Assembly: GCA_963556195.1 (NCBI GenBank) | Contig: OY744520.1 | Coordinates: 757,501 to 821,500, forward strand | Length of the DNA stretch: 64,000 bases | Direction of reading: 5' to 3' | Source: Sepiola atlantica | Lineage: Eukaryota; Mollusca; Cephalopoda; Sepiida; Sepiolidae | Part shown: positions 8,057-20,254 of the stretch, in pieces | Position numbering within the stretch: position 1 is the stretch's first letter | How the letters are laid out: each line of letters opens with the position of its first letter | The notes under the pieces: model-generated | Told to the model about the DNA's origin: nothing | The model's input: the letters and a program-made list of their open reading frames with translations, nothing else | Database searches by the model: none | Position numbers and translations under genes: made by a program

Positions 8057-11000
8057 TTGTCCGAAACATTGTTTCTTTTTTCCCATATATATATATATAA
8101 ATTGTGCTAGAGTTTACAAGATACATGGTGAGGTTGTTTTACAGTTAAGAGCGTGTCGAGTGTTTTTACGCGTAATCTGTAGTTCAAAAATATTAGCTGC
8201 AAGATTCAATCAGTCTAACCATATCTACAAACAACTACTGATTTGCTTGAGGGACTAAAAGGTAGAAGTAGCAAAAGCAGGCAAATAAAATGATTTCAAA
8301 ATGAAATCCGTTATTCTAAGAATGTCGTCTCTTTTCAAGTGAAAGCTCGATATTTGCAACCCGTTTGAGAAGCAGTACTCAAATGTAATGTAATGTTATT
8401 ATAGCATTGAGCCAAATACATGATTTACATTTTACTAAAATTATTTAATACAATGAAAAAAGATAAGAAATGAATAGGAAATTTTGAATATTTATGTTAA
8501 AAAATGTAAACGAACATTGGTGAACAATCATGCAAATGCCGCGACAATGTCATTCTTCTATTCCAAGAATAAAAGATCTATGCCGTATGAAAACAAGTGA
8601 ATTTGTACTTTTAACCAAAATATTTGTAAGTCTCTTGAAATTGGTTGTGTAGTAAGACAAACTAATGTTAAATTAGTAGCTGGGATTAATAATTTTACGT
8701 TCGTGTTACGTTATGAAAAATACTTAATATGAAATACATCAAAAGTAAAATACATTAATATTCAAAAGTTATGATAATTTAAGCGGCTGTTAATTAACAA
8801 TAAGTCAAACTGTTAAGCTAATGATGTTTATTCCGTCAGTTGAACATATTAAATTTTTTTTTCGAATATCCAATCAAAATTGGCCAACAAAGAAAGTGTA
8901 AGTGAAGGAAACGTTTCGTATTTAGATGGATCATTTAGAGTCGCTAACAGTCAATAGAAAGAGCGAAGGAAATGAAACAATAACAATGCAATAAAGAAGA
9001 CTTTCTTGTGAACGAGGGTGACCGTGGTAGTAAGTCTGAGCGTGAGTGAAGATTCCTTCGACTTTCTGTATGGTATGAATAAGGTAGATGCTGTTGCGCC
9101 AGTAAAAATGTAAAACTTATTAACAGCGAATTAACAAATGTATATTTTCCGAAAAAATGCATCAATAATTGGCCTACATCTCTGTGGAAACAGAATCACA
9201 TATGCAACTTTTTATCAGATATAGTCGCCAATAAAATAAGAGAATAATAACTTTACTTTATTATAAAGATATATAGATAGATATATCTTTTTATGATTAT
9301 GTATCTCTATTAAAATAAAGTTAGGTATATGTATATGTTTATATATCTCTATTTATATGGTTTAAATCCTGAACTAATTAACCGATCATTACGAATTTTT
9401 TAACACTTATGCTAGGTTATAAGTGTGGGTATTGTTTATCTCCGATTTTCGTGAAATTTTAAAAATGGGTATTAGACATTAATAAATATTCCCCAAATTT
9501 GAATTTCCTTATAGTATTTCAAAGGTTTGTTAGGGAGTTTAATAACAATTTAAATATTTCAAATTTGTATTAAATTTGATCCATAGTCATTAGAAATTAA
9601 TTAAGAAAGATTCTTTGAATTTCAATTCTTTCTTAAGAATCCTTAAACTTGTAATTTTAGACATTTTCTAGAAGCAAACTGATATGATGGATTTTAATCA
9701 AATTTTCAATTCAGACTCTAAGCACAAGGTTGATTTTAATCTTCGTAAGCGGACATAAAAATGGTGCAATACTGTTCTGTATTTTACCCATCTTCAAACG
9801 GATATTCTCATTTTAATGAATATACGAATGTATACTTTGAGCACCCACCCATTTTGTCTACCAGCAAATAGTAGAAACATTCCTTGATATATTTTCTATT
9901 GCATTCTAAATAATTTTGCCTCTAATTATTTATTCCCCTATTCTAAAAACAGAAATCACAAACCATTTGCCTTCTGCTTTTAATAAAGTCTCTTCACAAT
10001 AATTCTTCTCATGTATAAAAAAATGGAAAACCGATTCGTGTCGCATAAATCAACACTCGAGGTTTTCCTTTGATATTTCTTCTTATCCTGCGTCTTTCGT
10101 AATTCGATCTGTTGATGAAGCGGCACCGCGTTTGATTTTTACGTTCAGAATTTCGATGCTGGCGCCACATGAAATTAAATGGCAATTTCTTCATTCCGAT
10201 CAGACAATTTGCCACTAGTATATTACAAACAATTTCTACTACAGTCTTTAATTTTTTATTGAAAGTGTCACCCAAGATGCAATGAGTGTTCTCTGTTTCG
10301 AAATGAAGTTTTACAAAATTAGTCTGCGTCTTCTGTCTGAACAGTTACAAGTATTTATTTTCTATTTGCCAAAGTTTTCCAACACCCTTGATCTTTATTA
10401 TTTGACGACATATCAAAATAACATTACAAAAACGAGAAACCGACAGAAAAGAACGATGGAAATACGAAGGAAAGAACGGAAAAGAGATAGACAAACAAGA
10501 AAAGTAGAACGAAAGAAAAGCGTAAATGGTAAAATACAGAAAGAGGGTTAGATACAAAAACGAACGCAAGAAAGAAATAATATTAAAAGAGAGAAAAAGG
10601 ATGAAAGAAAGAAAGAACAGGAAAACAAACAGGTCGAGACTGAGACAGTCACATAAAACTGAACAAAAAACGATGAAATAGAGACATACTCAAAGATAGA
10701 AAGAAATAGACAGAATAACAACTCAAATAGGAGAAGAAAAACAGTTTTAAGAAGAAAGGCAGAAATAAGAAAGAACAGAAAGAAAAGAAATAAATATACT
10801 TTATGAAAAGAGATTATACAACTTGCGAACTCTGAAAACAAAATAGAATTGCATAAATAAGGAAACATTTTGTTTGGATGTTTGAAATTCGAAGTTATCA
10901 TTATTCAAATTATTTTATTCGGACTTTCTTCCATACCATACGTAATGTTTGTTCGAGTAAAGATGGACCGATGCGCTCTTCGGCATTCGTCAGCTATATT

Positions 11001-11602
11001 TTTCGTTTACAGTGATTATTTCCCGTATTCAATGTTATTGAGTTATTTGATGAATAATGGTCGCAGGAAAAATTAAGAGAAAATGATCATGTAGTATCTT
11101 TTAGCTTTAAATCGTTTCTAATTTGCTCGTTTTCTTGTATTTTGAAAGTATTTAGTGTGGTATAAGTTACGTCAATCAAAGCATGTATCTAAACCTATGT
11201 CTATTATACTGACTCTAGAAAAATATGCCACATGAGACAAACACGTGGTCACCTGATGAATGAATATTGTATTACAATTTACGTTATTATGATAAATCTG
11301 ACTGGAGTTGAACTAGATTGTAAGGTACAAAATATCCATTAAAATAACACGCACGCCTTTCTTCATTTTATCTAAATATTTTTTTCTTAATATGGTGGCC
11401 TCTATTTTTATATAATATCATTCTAACGATTGTGAATAAGCCCCTCGTCTCGGGGTTGTAAGTGATATCTCCAACCCTTATTAGAGACAATGCAAGTTCT
11501 TTGTAAATACACAAATGGATCACTCTCTAATGGAAGTTACATGCTAAATGCGTCCACGCAGTTGTAGTCAAATTAAAATCGCTGACTATCAAATAAACGG
11601 TC
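8057..11602. other. Long unrecognised AT-rich stretch
   Basis: No domain recognised in any frame. An A/G-rich tract of simple sequence fills about 10,420-10,800 and explains the Lys/Arg-rich and Ser/Phe-rich frames on the two strands. Minus-strand frames of 73 residues (8,944-9,165, with a hydrophobic start) and 88 residues (10,009-10,275, basic) have no support beyond being open. A promoter or enhancer could be hidden here, but I cannot see one. Confidence 0.5.
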
Positions 11603-11714
11603 GTAGGTGTTGTGGGTGAACCTACCTACCCTTCAGTAACAACTAAATGGAAGCAACCTGCTACCACAAATACCGGCATTTGCCGGGAGAACACTTGTAG
11701 TACATTTACGCACT
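11603..11714. mobile_element. Solo LTR, left part, with 5-bp target duplication
   Basis: GTAGG (11,603-11,607) precedes TGTTGTGG (11,608-11,615). The matching end is at 20,364-20,371 (CCACAACA), followed by GTAGG at 20,372-20,376. The 8-bp terminal inverted repeat with TG...CA ends and the 5-bp duplication are the signature of an LTR retrotransposon insertion. Only one LTR-sized unit remains once the LINE insertion is removed (107 + 117 = 224 bp), so it is a solo LTR. Family unknown. The length is short but within the range of LTRs. Confidence 0.6.
11695..11714. repeat. Target-site duplication of the LINE, left copy
   Basis: TTGTAGTACATTTACGCACT here and TTGTAGTACATTTAGGCACT at 20,235-20,254 differ at one base. 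Placed either side of a LINE with a 5' leader and a 3' tail ending ACAAATAAATA, they fit a target-primed insertion into the solo LTR. Confidence 0.65.
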
Positions 11715-11936
11715 CAACCACGAAGGTTGACGTTGGATATTACTTTGGCGAATTTCTTTTTTCCGATTAGTAAGTGTGCGACATTTTTTTTTGTCAGTTT
11801 GTTTTATTTGTTAAACTTGTTACCACGGACTGTTATTATTATCGTTGAATTTTGTTGAAGGGTTTGCTTTTGTTTTTATTTCCTCACGTTTTTTTTTACC
11901 ACGATTTTTTTCCTTCTTTAAAGTTATTAGTGCATT
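11715..11936 (+). promoter_or_regulatory. LINE 5' untranslated leader
   Basis: The 222 bp between the target duplication and the first ATG of ORF1. LINEs carry their internal promoter here. No specific motif is recognised. T-rich with several short T runs. Confidence 0.4.
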
Positions 11937-12674
11937 ATGGCTACGCATAGCCAAACCATTAATAACGTGGAAAATATTGAAATCACCGAAGTTGGGTGGA
12001 CCAAACCACCAAAGATAATTATCAACGTGAAGGAATTTATCGAGAAAACCAAAGATTATGCGCACTTGATAACCGAAAACGGATTACTAATTGATATTCC
12101 AAAACTGGAAGAGATAAAAAAAAGAAATTTGGTTATGTTCGTCGTCGATAAAAAAATCAAGAAAACTATTCGAGCGTCGGCTGATTTGATATGCAAATTG
12201 TTGGCTACGACTGGATACAAGCCTCAGCGTATAATTCGATGTCGCGGTTATAATAAGTGGAACACGTTATTTCCAAACGAAGAAACGTGTCTGAAAGTGT
12301 CACAGACGGAGATCATAACTCAAGAATACATCTTGAGAATAGAATACATGGGAAAGCGACGAACGGCGGTGGCAATTTTCAATGTGCCGTTTCATGTGGA
12401 TGGAGAACACCTGAGGGCCCTCCTCATGAAATTTGGCGAAATCACCAGTGTAAACCTCGATGAATACCCGGGAACTTGGAACTTTGAGATCCTGCTTGAC
12501 AAGACAGCATTCGACACGATGTCCTATTATATTCAAATAGGGGAAGAAAGGTTACATGTAATAGTGGCCGGTAGGAAGCCGGTTTGTTGGACCTGGGAAC
12601 AGGTGGGGCATCTAACATATAACTGCCCTCAGAGAAAGCCAGCATCTACAAATCCAAAAACCAACTGTAACTAG
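11937..12674 (+). pseudogene. LINE ORF1 (gag-like, zinc knuckle), N-terminal part
   Basis: An open frame of 245 residues. The middle (about residues 125-200, with RRTAVAIFNVPFHVDGEHLR) resembles the nucleic-acid-binding fold of LINE ORF1 proteins. A zinc knuckle follows at residues 217-230: C217, W220, H225, C230. The second metal-binding Cys is replaced by Trp, so zinc binding should be impaired. ORF1 proteins bind element RNA and form the ribonucleoprotein. A TAG at 12,672 ends this frame, but coding-like sequence goes on downstream, so the stop is probably a mutation. Confidence 0.7.
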
Positions 12675-13846
12675 GACAAGAGTGAGTCAGCATTTAGGGG
12701 TACCACTGACCCCAAAAGTAGCGTCACCCCCAAAGTCACCTGCTAATGTCCCACTTTCGGAAGAAGAGTATCCAGTGTTGCCCGATGAGGAGGGGGTGAA
12801 TGGTTTTTAGTACCTGGGAAAAAACACATGGCCGGGAAACTTTGGATAAGATAAGAGATCCCGGCAAAGAAAGCTACACCACCGCTAAAAAATTAAAAAA
12901 AAAGTTAGACAAAGAGAGAGCCGAGAAGGAAAAAGCAAAAATCCCCCCCCGAAAGTCCGAGCCCGCAGTCCCCCACTAGTTCAGTCACTCCAAAAATTAA
13001 CCCCCAGACTAGCTCAACCCCCCCCCCAAAAAAGACCTCATACTCTGCATAAAAAAGACCAACCCCCAAACTGATGCACCCTCCAATCAATAGCACTATT
13101 AAAGATAGGAAGTATAAATTAATCCCTTTCTCACCAACCAAAAAAAAATACGTCCCCTTTGTCTCCCCTCAACATACCCCTAAAAGTACTCCTGCTTCCC
13201 CTAGAAAAAAGCCTTCTCCCATTACACCACAACAGGAAATCGATTCACCCTCACCCTCCCCAATGGAAGACATGCCTCCTTCACCAACCCCTGTAGCCCA
13301 GAAAAGGCAAAGAAGCCCCTCACTTGAAAGGACAAGGAAAAAACGGCATTTCTGCCTCGCAAGGATTTGTGCGTGGTAACTGAATGCCAGGAGAATGCCG
13401 TTAGAAGCATTAAACACGCTGATGTCAAGAAGTTGCTTGAGTTTAGTGTGTGGGGTAAATCCGTAGAGGATCCCCTCAACTTTCCCCATGCAAAACACGT
13501 ATTGACAGTTATAGGAAGGAAATCTGAGGCCAAGGGACTTTGTCAAATGCTGGGGGAGGCAAATAATGTTTTTGAAATTAAAAGAGCCTATGGCAATTTA
13601 AGACAATGATCTACTTGATTGTATGAGCAAGGATTGTCTTGAGAGGGCCCCCGTTTGGTTACATCCATCCCTTTACCGAATAGCAAAGCTAACATATCCC
13701 CTGGATGTTGGCGGCATCTCACACACCGGAGAGATTACAGAACAGATGACCATGCATTCTTTTGGGGGAACCGTCGGCATCCTGACCTCGTCAATGTTCG
13801 TTTCTGGAACCCAACCCTAAGATATTCTCAATGGCTCTCTTTCTAG
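12675..13846 (+). pseudogene. LINE ORF1, C-terminal part with frameshifts
   Basis: Proline-, serine- and lysine-rich sequence in shifting frames. 12,840-12,960 encodes KKLKKKLDKERAEKEKAK-like text, 13,074-13,379 is a Pro/Ser-rich segment, 13,367-13,609 encodes VWGKSVEDPLNFPHAKHVL, and 13,655-13,846 ends in RFWNPTLRYSQWLSF. The last frame stops at 13,844-13,846, overlapping the ORF2 start at 13,831 by 16 bp. At least two frameshifts separate these parts. The tail looks disordered and basic, as in many ORF1 proteins. Confidence 0.55.
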
Positions 13847-14506
13847 CGAGTGTGAATATCCGGGGGCTGAAGGCCCACTTACGTAAATTTCGTATTGCAC
13901 TGGAGCTTCAGCAGCTTGGAGTGAATGTGTGTTGTATTCAGGAAACCCACTATGTTTCAGGCGACCATTTGGGTGCGTTGGCTAGTCGTTTTCACATCTA
14001 TTCAGCGTACTTTGATTCTCGCTCAAGAGGTGTATCCTGGCTGGTAAGAAAATCATTAGATGCGTCCTATGACCCTTGCTCCATGGATCCGGAAGGAAGG
14101 ATATGTGTTTTGGATGTTATCATAAAGGATAAGGCATTTCGACTCATCGGGGGTTATGCGCCCAATCGCCAAACCGAGCGTGCTCCTTTTTTTCGACGGA
14201 TCGATCAATTCATGAATACATCTCAGATGGGTATTTTAGAAGGGTACTGGAACGCGGTCTTGGACCCTGATTTAGATCGTAACACGGATAAGGGAACTAA
14301 CTATGATGGAGATGCTAAGATATTTCGCGAATTCGTCGATAGGCTCGATCTTATCGATAAATTCCGGAATGAAAAGATAGAGTATGGACTTGGACAGCTA
14401 GGCGCGGCCCCGGTTCGGGACAGTTCTCGAGTTATCTCGACCGGTTCTTAATTAGGAGAGTCGACGTAGAATTATTACAATGTCCAAATTGTCATAATAT
14501 AGTTTA
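13831..14506 (+). pseudogene. LINE ORF2: AP-type endonuclease domain
   Basis: Starts MALFLASVNIRG (the Asn of the SVN motif is residue 9) with the catalytic Glu in CCIQETH (residue 38) and GGYAPN at 107-112. The usual GD(W/F)N motif reads GYWN at 138-141, so the metal-binding Asp is now Tyr. That would disable nicking. At about 14,390 the frame shifts and continues as FSSYLDRFLIRRVDVELL, then VYLDHRLVRVRV, which supplies the final DH motif. The domain makes the target-site nick in target-primed reverse transcription. Confidence 0.75.
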
Positions 14507-14901
14507 CTTGGATCACAGACTCGTTCGGGTTCGAGTAAACTTAGATAGAGCTAAGCCTAAATTAGAGGGTTACTGGAAGCTCAACACCTTGTTGTTCGAG
14601 GTGAAGGGCTTCCAGGAACAATTAGAAGTAACCCTACAGCGGGAATTGACCGGGGCTATCATTAGGAATAGGAGGTTGAATTGTCTTAAGCATTTAATTA
14701 GGTCCTTTACTGCCGATTTTAGCAGAAGACTCAATCTAACAACTAGGGCAGTTAAAGTGACACTAGAATCTAGATTAGTTCGGGCGGTGGAGATGGGTGA
14801 TAGCGTTAAAGTTACCATAATTAAGGCAAAGCTGGCGTCCTTGACTACTCAAGAACACCAAACATTAGTAATTAGGGCTAGGATAAACCAGGGATCCCGG
14901 T
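14507..14901 (+). pseudogene. LINE ORF2: linker between endonuclease and RT
   Basis: Encodes LDRAKPKLEGYWKLN, then DFSRRLNLTTRAVKVTLES. The second segment aligns with the first residues of the downstream truncated copy (17,118 on). Near 14,897 this copy lacks about 170 bp that the second copy keeps (17,290-17,455), an internal deletion that joins the linker to FVISTIRPLFSRLF. Confidence 0.6.
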
Positions 14902-15821
14902 TTGTCATTAGCACAATTCGACCCCTATTTAGTCGACTTTTCTCGTCTCGAGGCGACCGAAGCGGCTAGGTGCGAAGGTTGTATAACAGAGGATGAAGTT
15001 CGGGAAGCCTTAAAGCGGGTCGGCCTTAACAAGTCCCCCAGGATCGATGGTTTGCCCTACGAGGTGTATTTGAGGTTGTCGCCCTTTTTTGTTCCCTTAC
15101 TGACTGCTTTATTTAACTCATGGTTTAGGGATGGGTCTATCCCCAAGCACTTGACCATGTATATTGTGAAGTTGTTACGTAAAAGCAAAACTGGTGGAGA
15201 TGGGTTAGATAATTTTCGGCCTTTAACGATGCTAAATGCAGAGTTAAAGATTTTAGCCAAGATCTTAGCCAATGACTGCAGATTGTCTTGGCTCGTCTTA
15301 TAAGCCCGGAACAGACGTGTGCTATAAAGGGCAGGACGATTCAAGATAATTTGCACTCGATATGTTTGATCTTAGATAAAGTCGACACTGAAACCGCGCT
15401 GATCAATTTAGATCAGTCAAAAGCATTCGATAGGGTGGACCATCGGTACTTGGAGGCTGTTTTGTCTGCGGCCTATTTTGGCCCGCAATTTCGCTCCTGG
15501 ATTCGCTTCTTGTATGCGAATCCCGTGGTTCTGGTAGAGGTGAAGGGTATGAGGTCTAGGCCCTTCAGTTTATCCAGATCTTTTCGTCAGGGATGTCCTC
15601 TATCACCGATGCTCTATGTGCTAGTGTTTGAGCCCTTCCTTCTCAGGCTAAGGATGACTCTGGTACTTAAAAGGATTACTTTGCCTGGTGGTTGTACCAG
15701 ATTGAAGTATTCCGCCTTTGCCGACGATTTGAATGTGCTTGTAACGAGCAGTGCCGAGATAAGCGTCGTCGACAGAGAAATCAGACTGTATGAAACAGGG
15801 GCCAAAATTAACTGCGACTAG
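14902..15821 (+). pseudogene. LINE ORF2: reverse transcriptase domain
   Basis: RT blocks in order across two frames: NSWFRDGSIPKHL and NFRPLTMLNAELKIL (14,902-15,303), then ISPEQTCAIKGRTIQDN, block A INLDQSKAFDRVDH, block B FRQGCPLSPMLY, and block C YSAFADDLNV with the catalytic FADD at 15,717-15,728. The catalytic aspartates survive in both A and C. A small deletion near 15,280-15,300 breaks the frame. A stop at 15,819 ends block D (GAKINCD). Confidence 0.85.
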
Positions 15822-17107
15822 TCTATTAGCTTGCGCATCGGCGCCTGGAAGAGTGTTCCCTTGCAGAAGCCCTTCAGCTGGACAGACGAACCTTGCAAGC
15901 TACTCGGCGTCTGGTTCGGTCCTGATCTTCAGATGGAGAAAAATTGGTTGGAAGTATTGAAAGCGATTCGGGGCGCAGCTAGTCTGTGGACCCGTAGACA
16001 TCTTTCATTAAAGACGAGATCGGAAGTGTGTTGCTCACATATCTACTCGATCATCCTATATCGTCCATAGATACTCCCACTCCCGTCGGATTCGCTGCTG
16101 GAAATGCAGCGGGCTCTTTACAAGTTCTTATGGCTTGGTAAGGCCCCTATGGTCCGTCGCGAGATTTGTTATCTCCATCCGTCTGAAGGCGGTCTAGGTA
16201 TACCATGTATAGAAATCCGTCAGCACACCTTGCGACTATTCTACCTAGATCGAATGAGGTCACAAACTGACGGAAACAGTGTCTTCTGAATGGAAGACAC
16301 CAAGAAAGCTTTCCCTACTTTTAAAAGTGTGCACTTGAACGAGGGGGAGGCACACAGGTTGCCCCGAGGTGAGTGTTCATTTTTTCGCGAATGTAGACGC
16401 GCTTTGAAGTTTTTCTCAAGGGTGAAAGAAAGCCTCTCTGACACCCTGTTGATGTCCTGAAAGGCAATATATCGAGTCATGGTGAGGGGAACCTTTCAAG
16501 ATGTTAGGATTGAGGGGCTCAGTTTGTCGAGGGGGGAGCTACGCTCAATCTGGCCTTGGGCGCCTGGGTTAAGGTGCTTTGATAATGACGAGGCATCGTA
16601 TATCTTGCTGATGATAAGAAATGCCCTCTGGGCCCGGAAGAGGCTTCATTCAGCTCGCTTGGGAAATTCGCCGACTTGTCTTAGGTGCGATGACGAGGAC
16701 GAGATCTTGGTTTACGCATTCGTTACTTGCCGTATAGTCGTGCCGCTGAATAGGCTTGTTTCTGGATTCATGGTTCGCATTCTTGACGTATCTTCTTTCA
16801 ACCTGGAACCTATCAATGTATGTAGCAACTGGGCTCCGACAAATGATAGGATAAAACGATTTTTGTTTTAAAGTTTACTAGCAGTCATGAGAGACGCGAT
16901 ATGGAAGACTCGAATGAAGACATTCTACGGAGCTGAGACCTACGCTCCTCTCGACTGTATTGCAATTTTCAAATATTACCTGAAAGCCTGCATTAGGGCC
17001 GAGAGAGTGAGACTCTTTTCGGCAGATTTTGGTGAAAGGTGGGTGCGAGGTGCACACTGTGTAGAGTGACTGGTGCTAGAATAGAGTGGTATTTAGACGT
17101 ACCTTAG
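15822..17107 (+). pseudogene. LINE ORF2: C-terminal domain
   Basis: Fragments in several frames: LLGVWFGPDLQMEKNW (15,831-16,070), MQRALYKFLWLGKAPM with LHPSEGGLGIP (16,104-16,289), and a Cys motif CLRCDDEDEILVYAFVTC (16,479-16,871) in which the expected His is Tyr. The end ERWVRGAHCVE shifts frame and then reads CRVTGARIEWYLDVP followed by TAG at 17,105-17,107. The second copy ends in the same phrase (CRVNGANLEWYLDVP), which fixes the ORF2 end. Confidence 0.7.
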
Positions 17108-19683
17108 GTAAAGGATTATAGTCGTCGACTCAACCTTAGATCTAGAGCAACGAAAGTGGCACTAGAAGCTAGACTAGACAGGGCGGCGGAGGCGGGTGAT
17201 CGCGTTAACTTTACAGTAGCTAAAACGGAACTGAACTCCTTGGACAACAAGGCAAATCAGGGAGTGTTAGTTAGGTCTAGGTTAAAAAGAGTGCGACAAA
17301 CATGGCCGCGTCACTGCGTGCGGAGGAGCGTCGACGGTCTACTGATCGACACATCACCAGTGTAACATGATCGGATGGGTGTCTCGTGATTACAAACGAC
17401 GGGATTTTGGAGAGTTTTCGCTCTCATTTTCACGAACTTTTTACCATGGAGCCCGGTCTGACAATGGCTCAGTTCGACGCCTATTTAGCTGACTTTTCTC
17501 GTCTCGAGGCGACTATAACGGCTAGGGGTGAAGAGTGTATGAAAGAGGACGAAGTCCTGGAGGCCCTAAAACAGGTCGGGCTTGATAAGTCTCCGGGTAT
17601 CGATGGTCTGACTGACGAACTGTATTTATGGTTGTCGCCCATTTTTGTCCCCCTGCTGACTGTGTTGTTTAACTCCTGGTTTATGAACGGGTCTATCCCC
17701 CAGTACTTTACCAGGGGTATAATCAATTTGCTTCGTAAGGACAAAAGTGGTGGGGATAGTATAGGTAATTTCCGGCCCTTAACAATGTTAAACACAGAGT
17801 TAAAGATTTTGGCCAATATCTTAGCTAACCGTCTGCAGGTTGTCTTGTATCGTCTTATAAGTCCCGAACAGACTTGTGCTGTTAAGGGCCGGACAATTCA
17901 AGATAACTTGCACATGATGCGCTTCATCATAGAAATAGTCGACACTGAAGCCGCCCTGATCAATTTAGATCAGTCCAAAGCATTTGATAGGGTCGATCAT
18001 CGTTACTTTGAGGTCTTGTCTTCGGCTGGATTTGGTCCCCATTTTCGTTGATGGATTCGCCTGTTTTATGCAAACCCCGGTGCGTTGGTTCAAGTGAATG
18101 GTATGAGGTCGAAGCCTTTCGATTTGTCCAGATCTATTCGTCAGGGATGTCCGCTTTCACCGATGCTTTATGTGCTTGCGTTGGAGCCTTTCCTTCGCAG
18201 GCTTAGGGTGAATCCGGTCTTTCGTGGGATTACTTTGTCTGGTTATTGCTCCATGATTAAGTACTCCGCCTATGTCGACGACGTCACTGTGCTTGTAACG
18301 AGCAGTGCTCAAATTAGTACTGAGATTAGGGTCGTCGACATGGAAATAAGACGGTATCAACAAGTGACAGGGGCCAACATCAACTGCGACAAGTCTGTTG
18401 GCTTACGCATTGGTGACTGGAGGGGTGTCCCCCTTCAGGGGTCCTTTGGCTGGACGGATGGGCCTTGCAAGATACTCGGCGTCTGGTTTGGTCCTGATCT
18501 CCAGTTGGAGAAAAATTGGTCGGAAGTGTTGAAAGCGGTTATGGCTGCAGTCCGTCTGTGGTCATTGAGAAATCTTACTTTAAAAGGAAGAGCGGAGGTG
18601 TGTAATCATCACATTTATTCTCTCATCCTCTACCGTCTTTCAGTGCTCTCACTCTGCCGGCAACCACACTAATTGGTTTATTGAAGGCTCTTTTCGAGTT
18701 TTTGTGGCGCGGAAAGCAGCCCATAGTTCGCCGGGACATCTGCAACTTGCATCCGTCTGAAGGCGGTCTGGGTATGCCAAGCGTTGAGATTCGTCAATAT
18801 ACGCTTCGCTTACACTACCTTGACCGAATATGTACACCTTGTGAGAGAAACGATGAATTCTGGAAGGAAGACAGCAAGAAAGCCTTTCCGGCTTTGAAAA
18901 GTGTGCACTTGCATGGGGGTGAGTCATTTCGATTACCTCGACGCGAGTGCTCCTTTTATCGCGAGTGTCGACAGTCCTTGAAGTTCCTACTAAGGGTGTC
19001 AGAAAGCCTCTCTGACACCCGAGTGTTGTCTCGTAAAGTACTATATCGGGTAATGGTGAGGGGATCTGTTCGAGACAGTGTTACTGAGGAGTTCGGTCTT
19101 ACGAAGGGAGAACTTCGCTTGATCTGGCCTTGGGTGCCTGGGTTGAAATGTTTCGATAATTACGAGGCATCAGTCATCTGGCTGATAATAAGAAATATGC
19201 ACTCTGTGTCGGCAACAAATTTACGCAGCAGGCTTAAGAGACACTCCGAGTTGTGTCCGATATGGTGACTGGGAGGAAACGACCAGTCATGTTTTCTTTC
19301 ATTGTCCCATCGTTCGCCCGCTGTGTGAGTTAGTTAAAGGCTACACGGTTCGCATGTTGAACGGACAGTTCTTCGTTCTGGAGTCTTTTTCGACTTGCTC
19401 CAATTGGGCTCCGACCATGAAGTGGGAGGAACGTTATGTGTTTCTTTGCTTACTAGCTGATATGAGATGAGTGATTTGGTCGACACGACAGAAGGAAGTT
19501 TACGGGGAAGAGACCTTCACTGCTCCCCAGCTTGTCCTAATTTTCCTATTTCGCCTGAAAATGCGTATCAAGCTGGAGAAGGTGAAACTCTCTCCGGAAA
19601 ATTTCAACGAAAGATGGGTGAAAGTTGCGCGTTTGTGTCGAGTGAATGGAGCTAATCTTGAGTGGTACTTGGACGTGCCTTAG
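17108..19683 (+). pseudogene. Second LINE ORF2, 5' truncated, same family
   Basis: Begins at the equivalent of 14,717 in the first copy (SRRLNLRSRATKVALEARLD). The RT region 17,386-18,672 is open apart from one TGA at 18,049 (FR-stop-WIR against FRSWIR in copy 1). Block A INLDQSKAFDRVDH and block B RQGCPLSPMLY are intact. Block C reads YVDD at 18,271, whereas copy 1 has FADD. A frameshift near 18,660 leads into FLWRGKQPIVRRDIC and LHPSEGGLGMP (18,681-19,268). Another precedes TTSHVFFHCP, and the end is LEWYLDVP with TAG at 19,681. No endonuclease and no ORF1. Confidence 0.8.
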
Positions 19684-20234
19684 ACAGAATATTGGGTAGT
19701 CGAACCGAACACTGACCCTTTTATTTAACCCGGTTAGGCAAGATTAGTTGTGTTTTCTTTTCTTCCACATTTTTATTCCTCCTTTTTTTTTCTCGTCCTC
19801 TCCCACCCGTTTTTTTTTCTTCCCGACTTTTATTTTATAATTCCCATTCCCGACCCCAATTAGGTGACTGATTTGTTTTGTTAGAGATGCAGGTCTGCTT
19901 TCGTAATTTCGAAAGAAGTGTTCGAATAAAGCTTTCATGACCTGCATCGCTTTTTTTCGACTGGCAAAACTACTTATCGGCCACATTCTTTGAGTGGGAG
20001 GTTCTTATACTAACACTTAATTCTATTTTTTTGTCATTGTATATATATATAATTTTATTCCCCACTTCCCATTTTATGTATATATTGTCATTTTTGGGTT
20101 TTTAAGTAGGTAAATCATGGAGTAAATTTGTTTTTATGATTGTGACTAGTAAAGTTAATAATGTTAGTTAAGTCAACATTTTCCCCACCCCCTTTTTGAC
20201 CTCGTGTCACATTTTGTACTTTTACAAATAAATA
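19684..20234 (+). other. LINE 3' untranslated region
   Basis: Pyrimidine-rich (19,750-19,850), then a stem at 19,886-19,895 pairing with 19,939-19,948 (GATGCAGGTC/GACCTGCATC) with a nested CTTTC/GAAAG hairpin. It ends ACAAATAAATA just before the right target duplication. In LINEs a 3' stem-loop can be the handle recognised by the element's own RT, but that role is inferred here. Confidence 0.5.
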
Positions 20235-20254
20235 TTGTAGTACATTTAGGCACT
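20235..20254. repeat. Target-site duplication of the LINE, right copy
   Basis: Matches 11,695-11,714 at 19 of 20 bases. Confidence 0.65.

Larger units (their letters stand above)
11715..20234 (+). mobile_element. Composite Tx1-like LINE (full-length copy fused to a truncated copy)
   Basis: Order: 5' leader, ORF1 (11,937-13,846), ORF2 (13,831-17,107), then directly a second ORF2 segment that starts inside the region between endonuclease and reverse transcriptase (17,108-19,683), then a 3' untranslated region. Both copies carry several stops and frameshifts. Tx1 is a clade of the L1 group with an AP-type endonuclease, and its ORF1 has a zinc knuckle, as seen here. The clade assignment rests on RT phrases such as LDQSKAFDRVDH and RQGCPLSPMLY and on LHPSEGGLG in the C-terminal region. 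Confidence 0.75.

Noticed and set aside
8944..9165. 73-codon minus-strand frame with a signal-peptide-like start
   Set aside because: Single short frame without splice, homology or composition support.
11241..11300. CTGATGA near 11,243
   Set aside because: No GAAA at a workable distance and no closing stem.
13169..13546. Minus-strand frames of 103-125 codons antisense to LINE ORF1
   Set aside because: Shadows of the Pro/Ser-rich plus-strand coding sequence.
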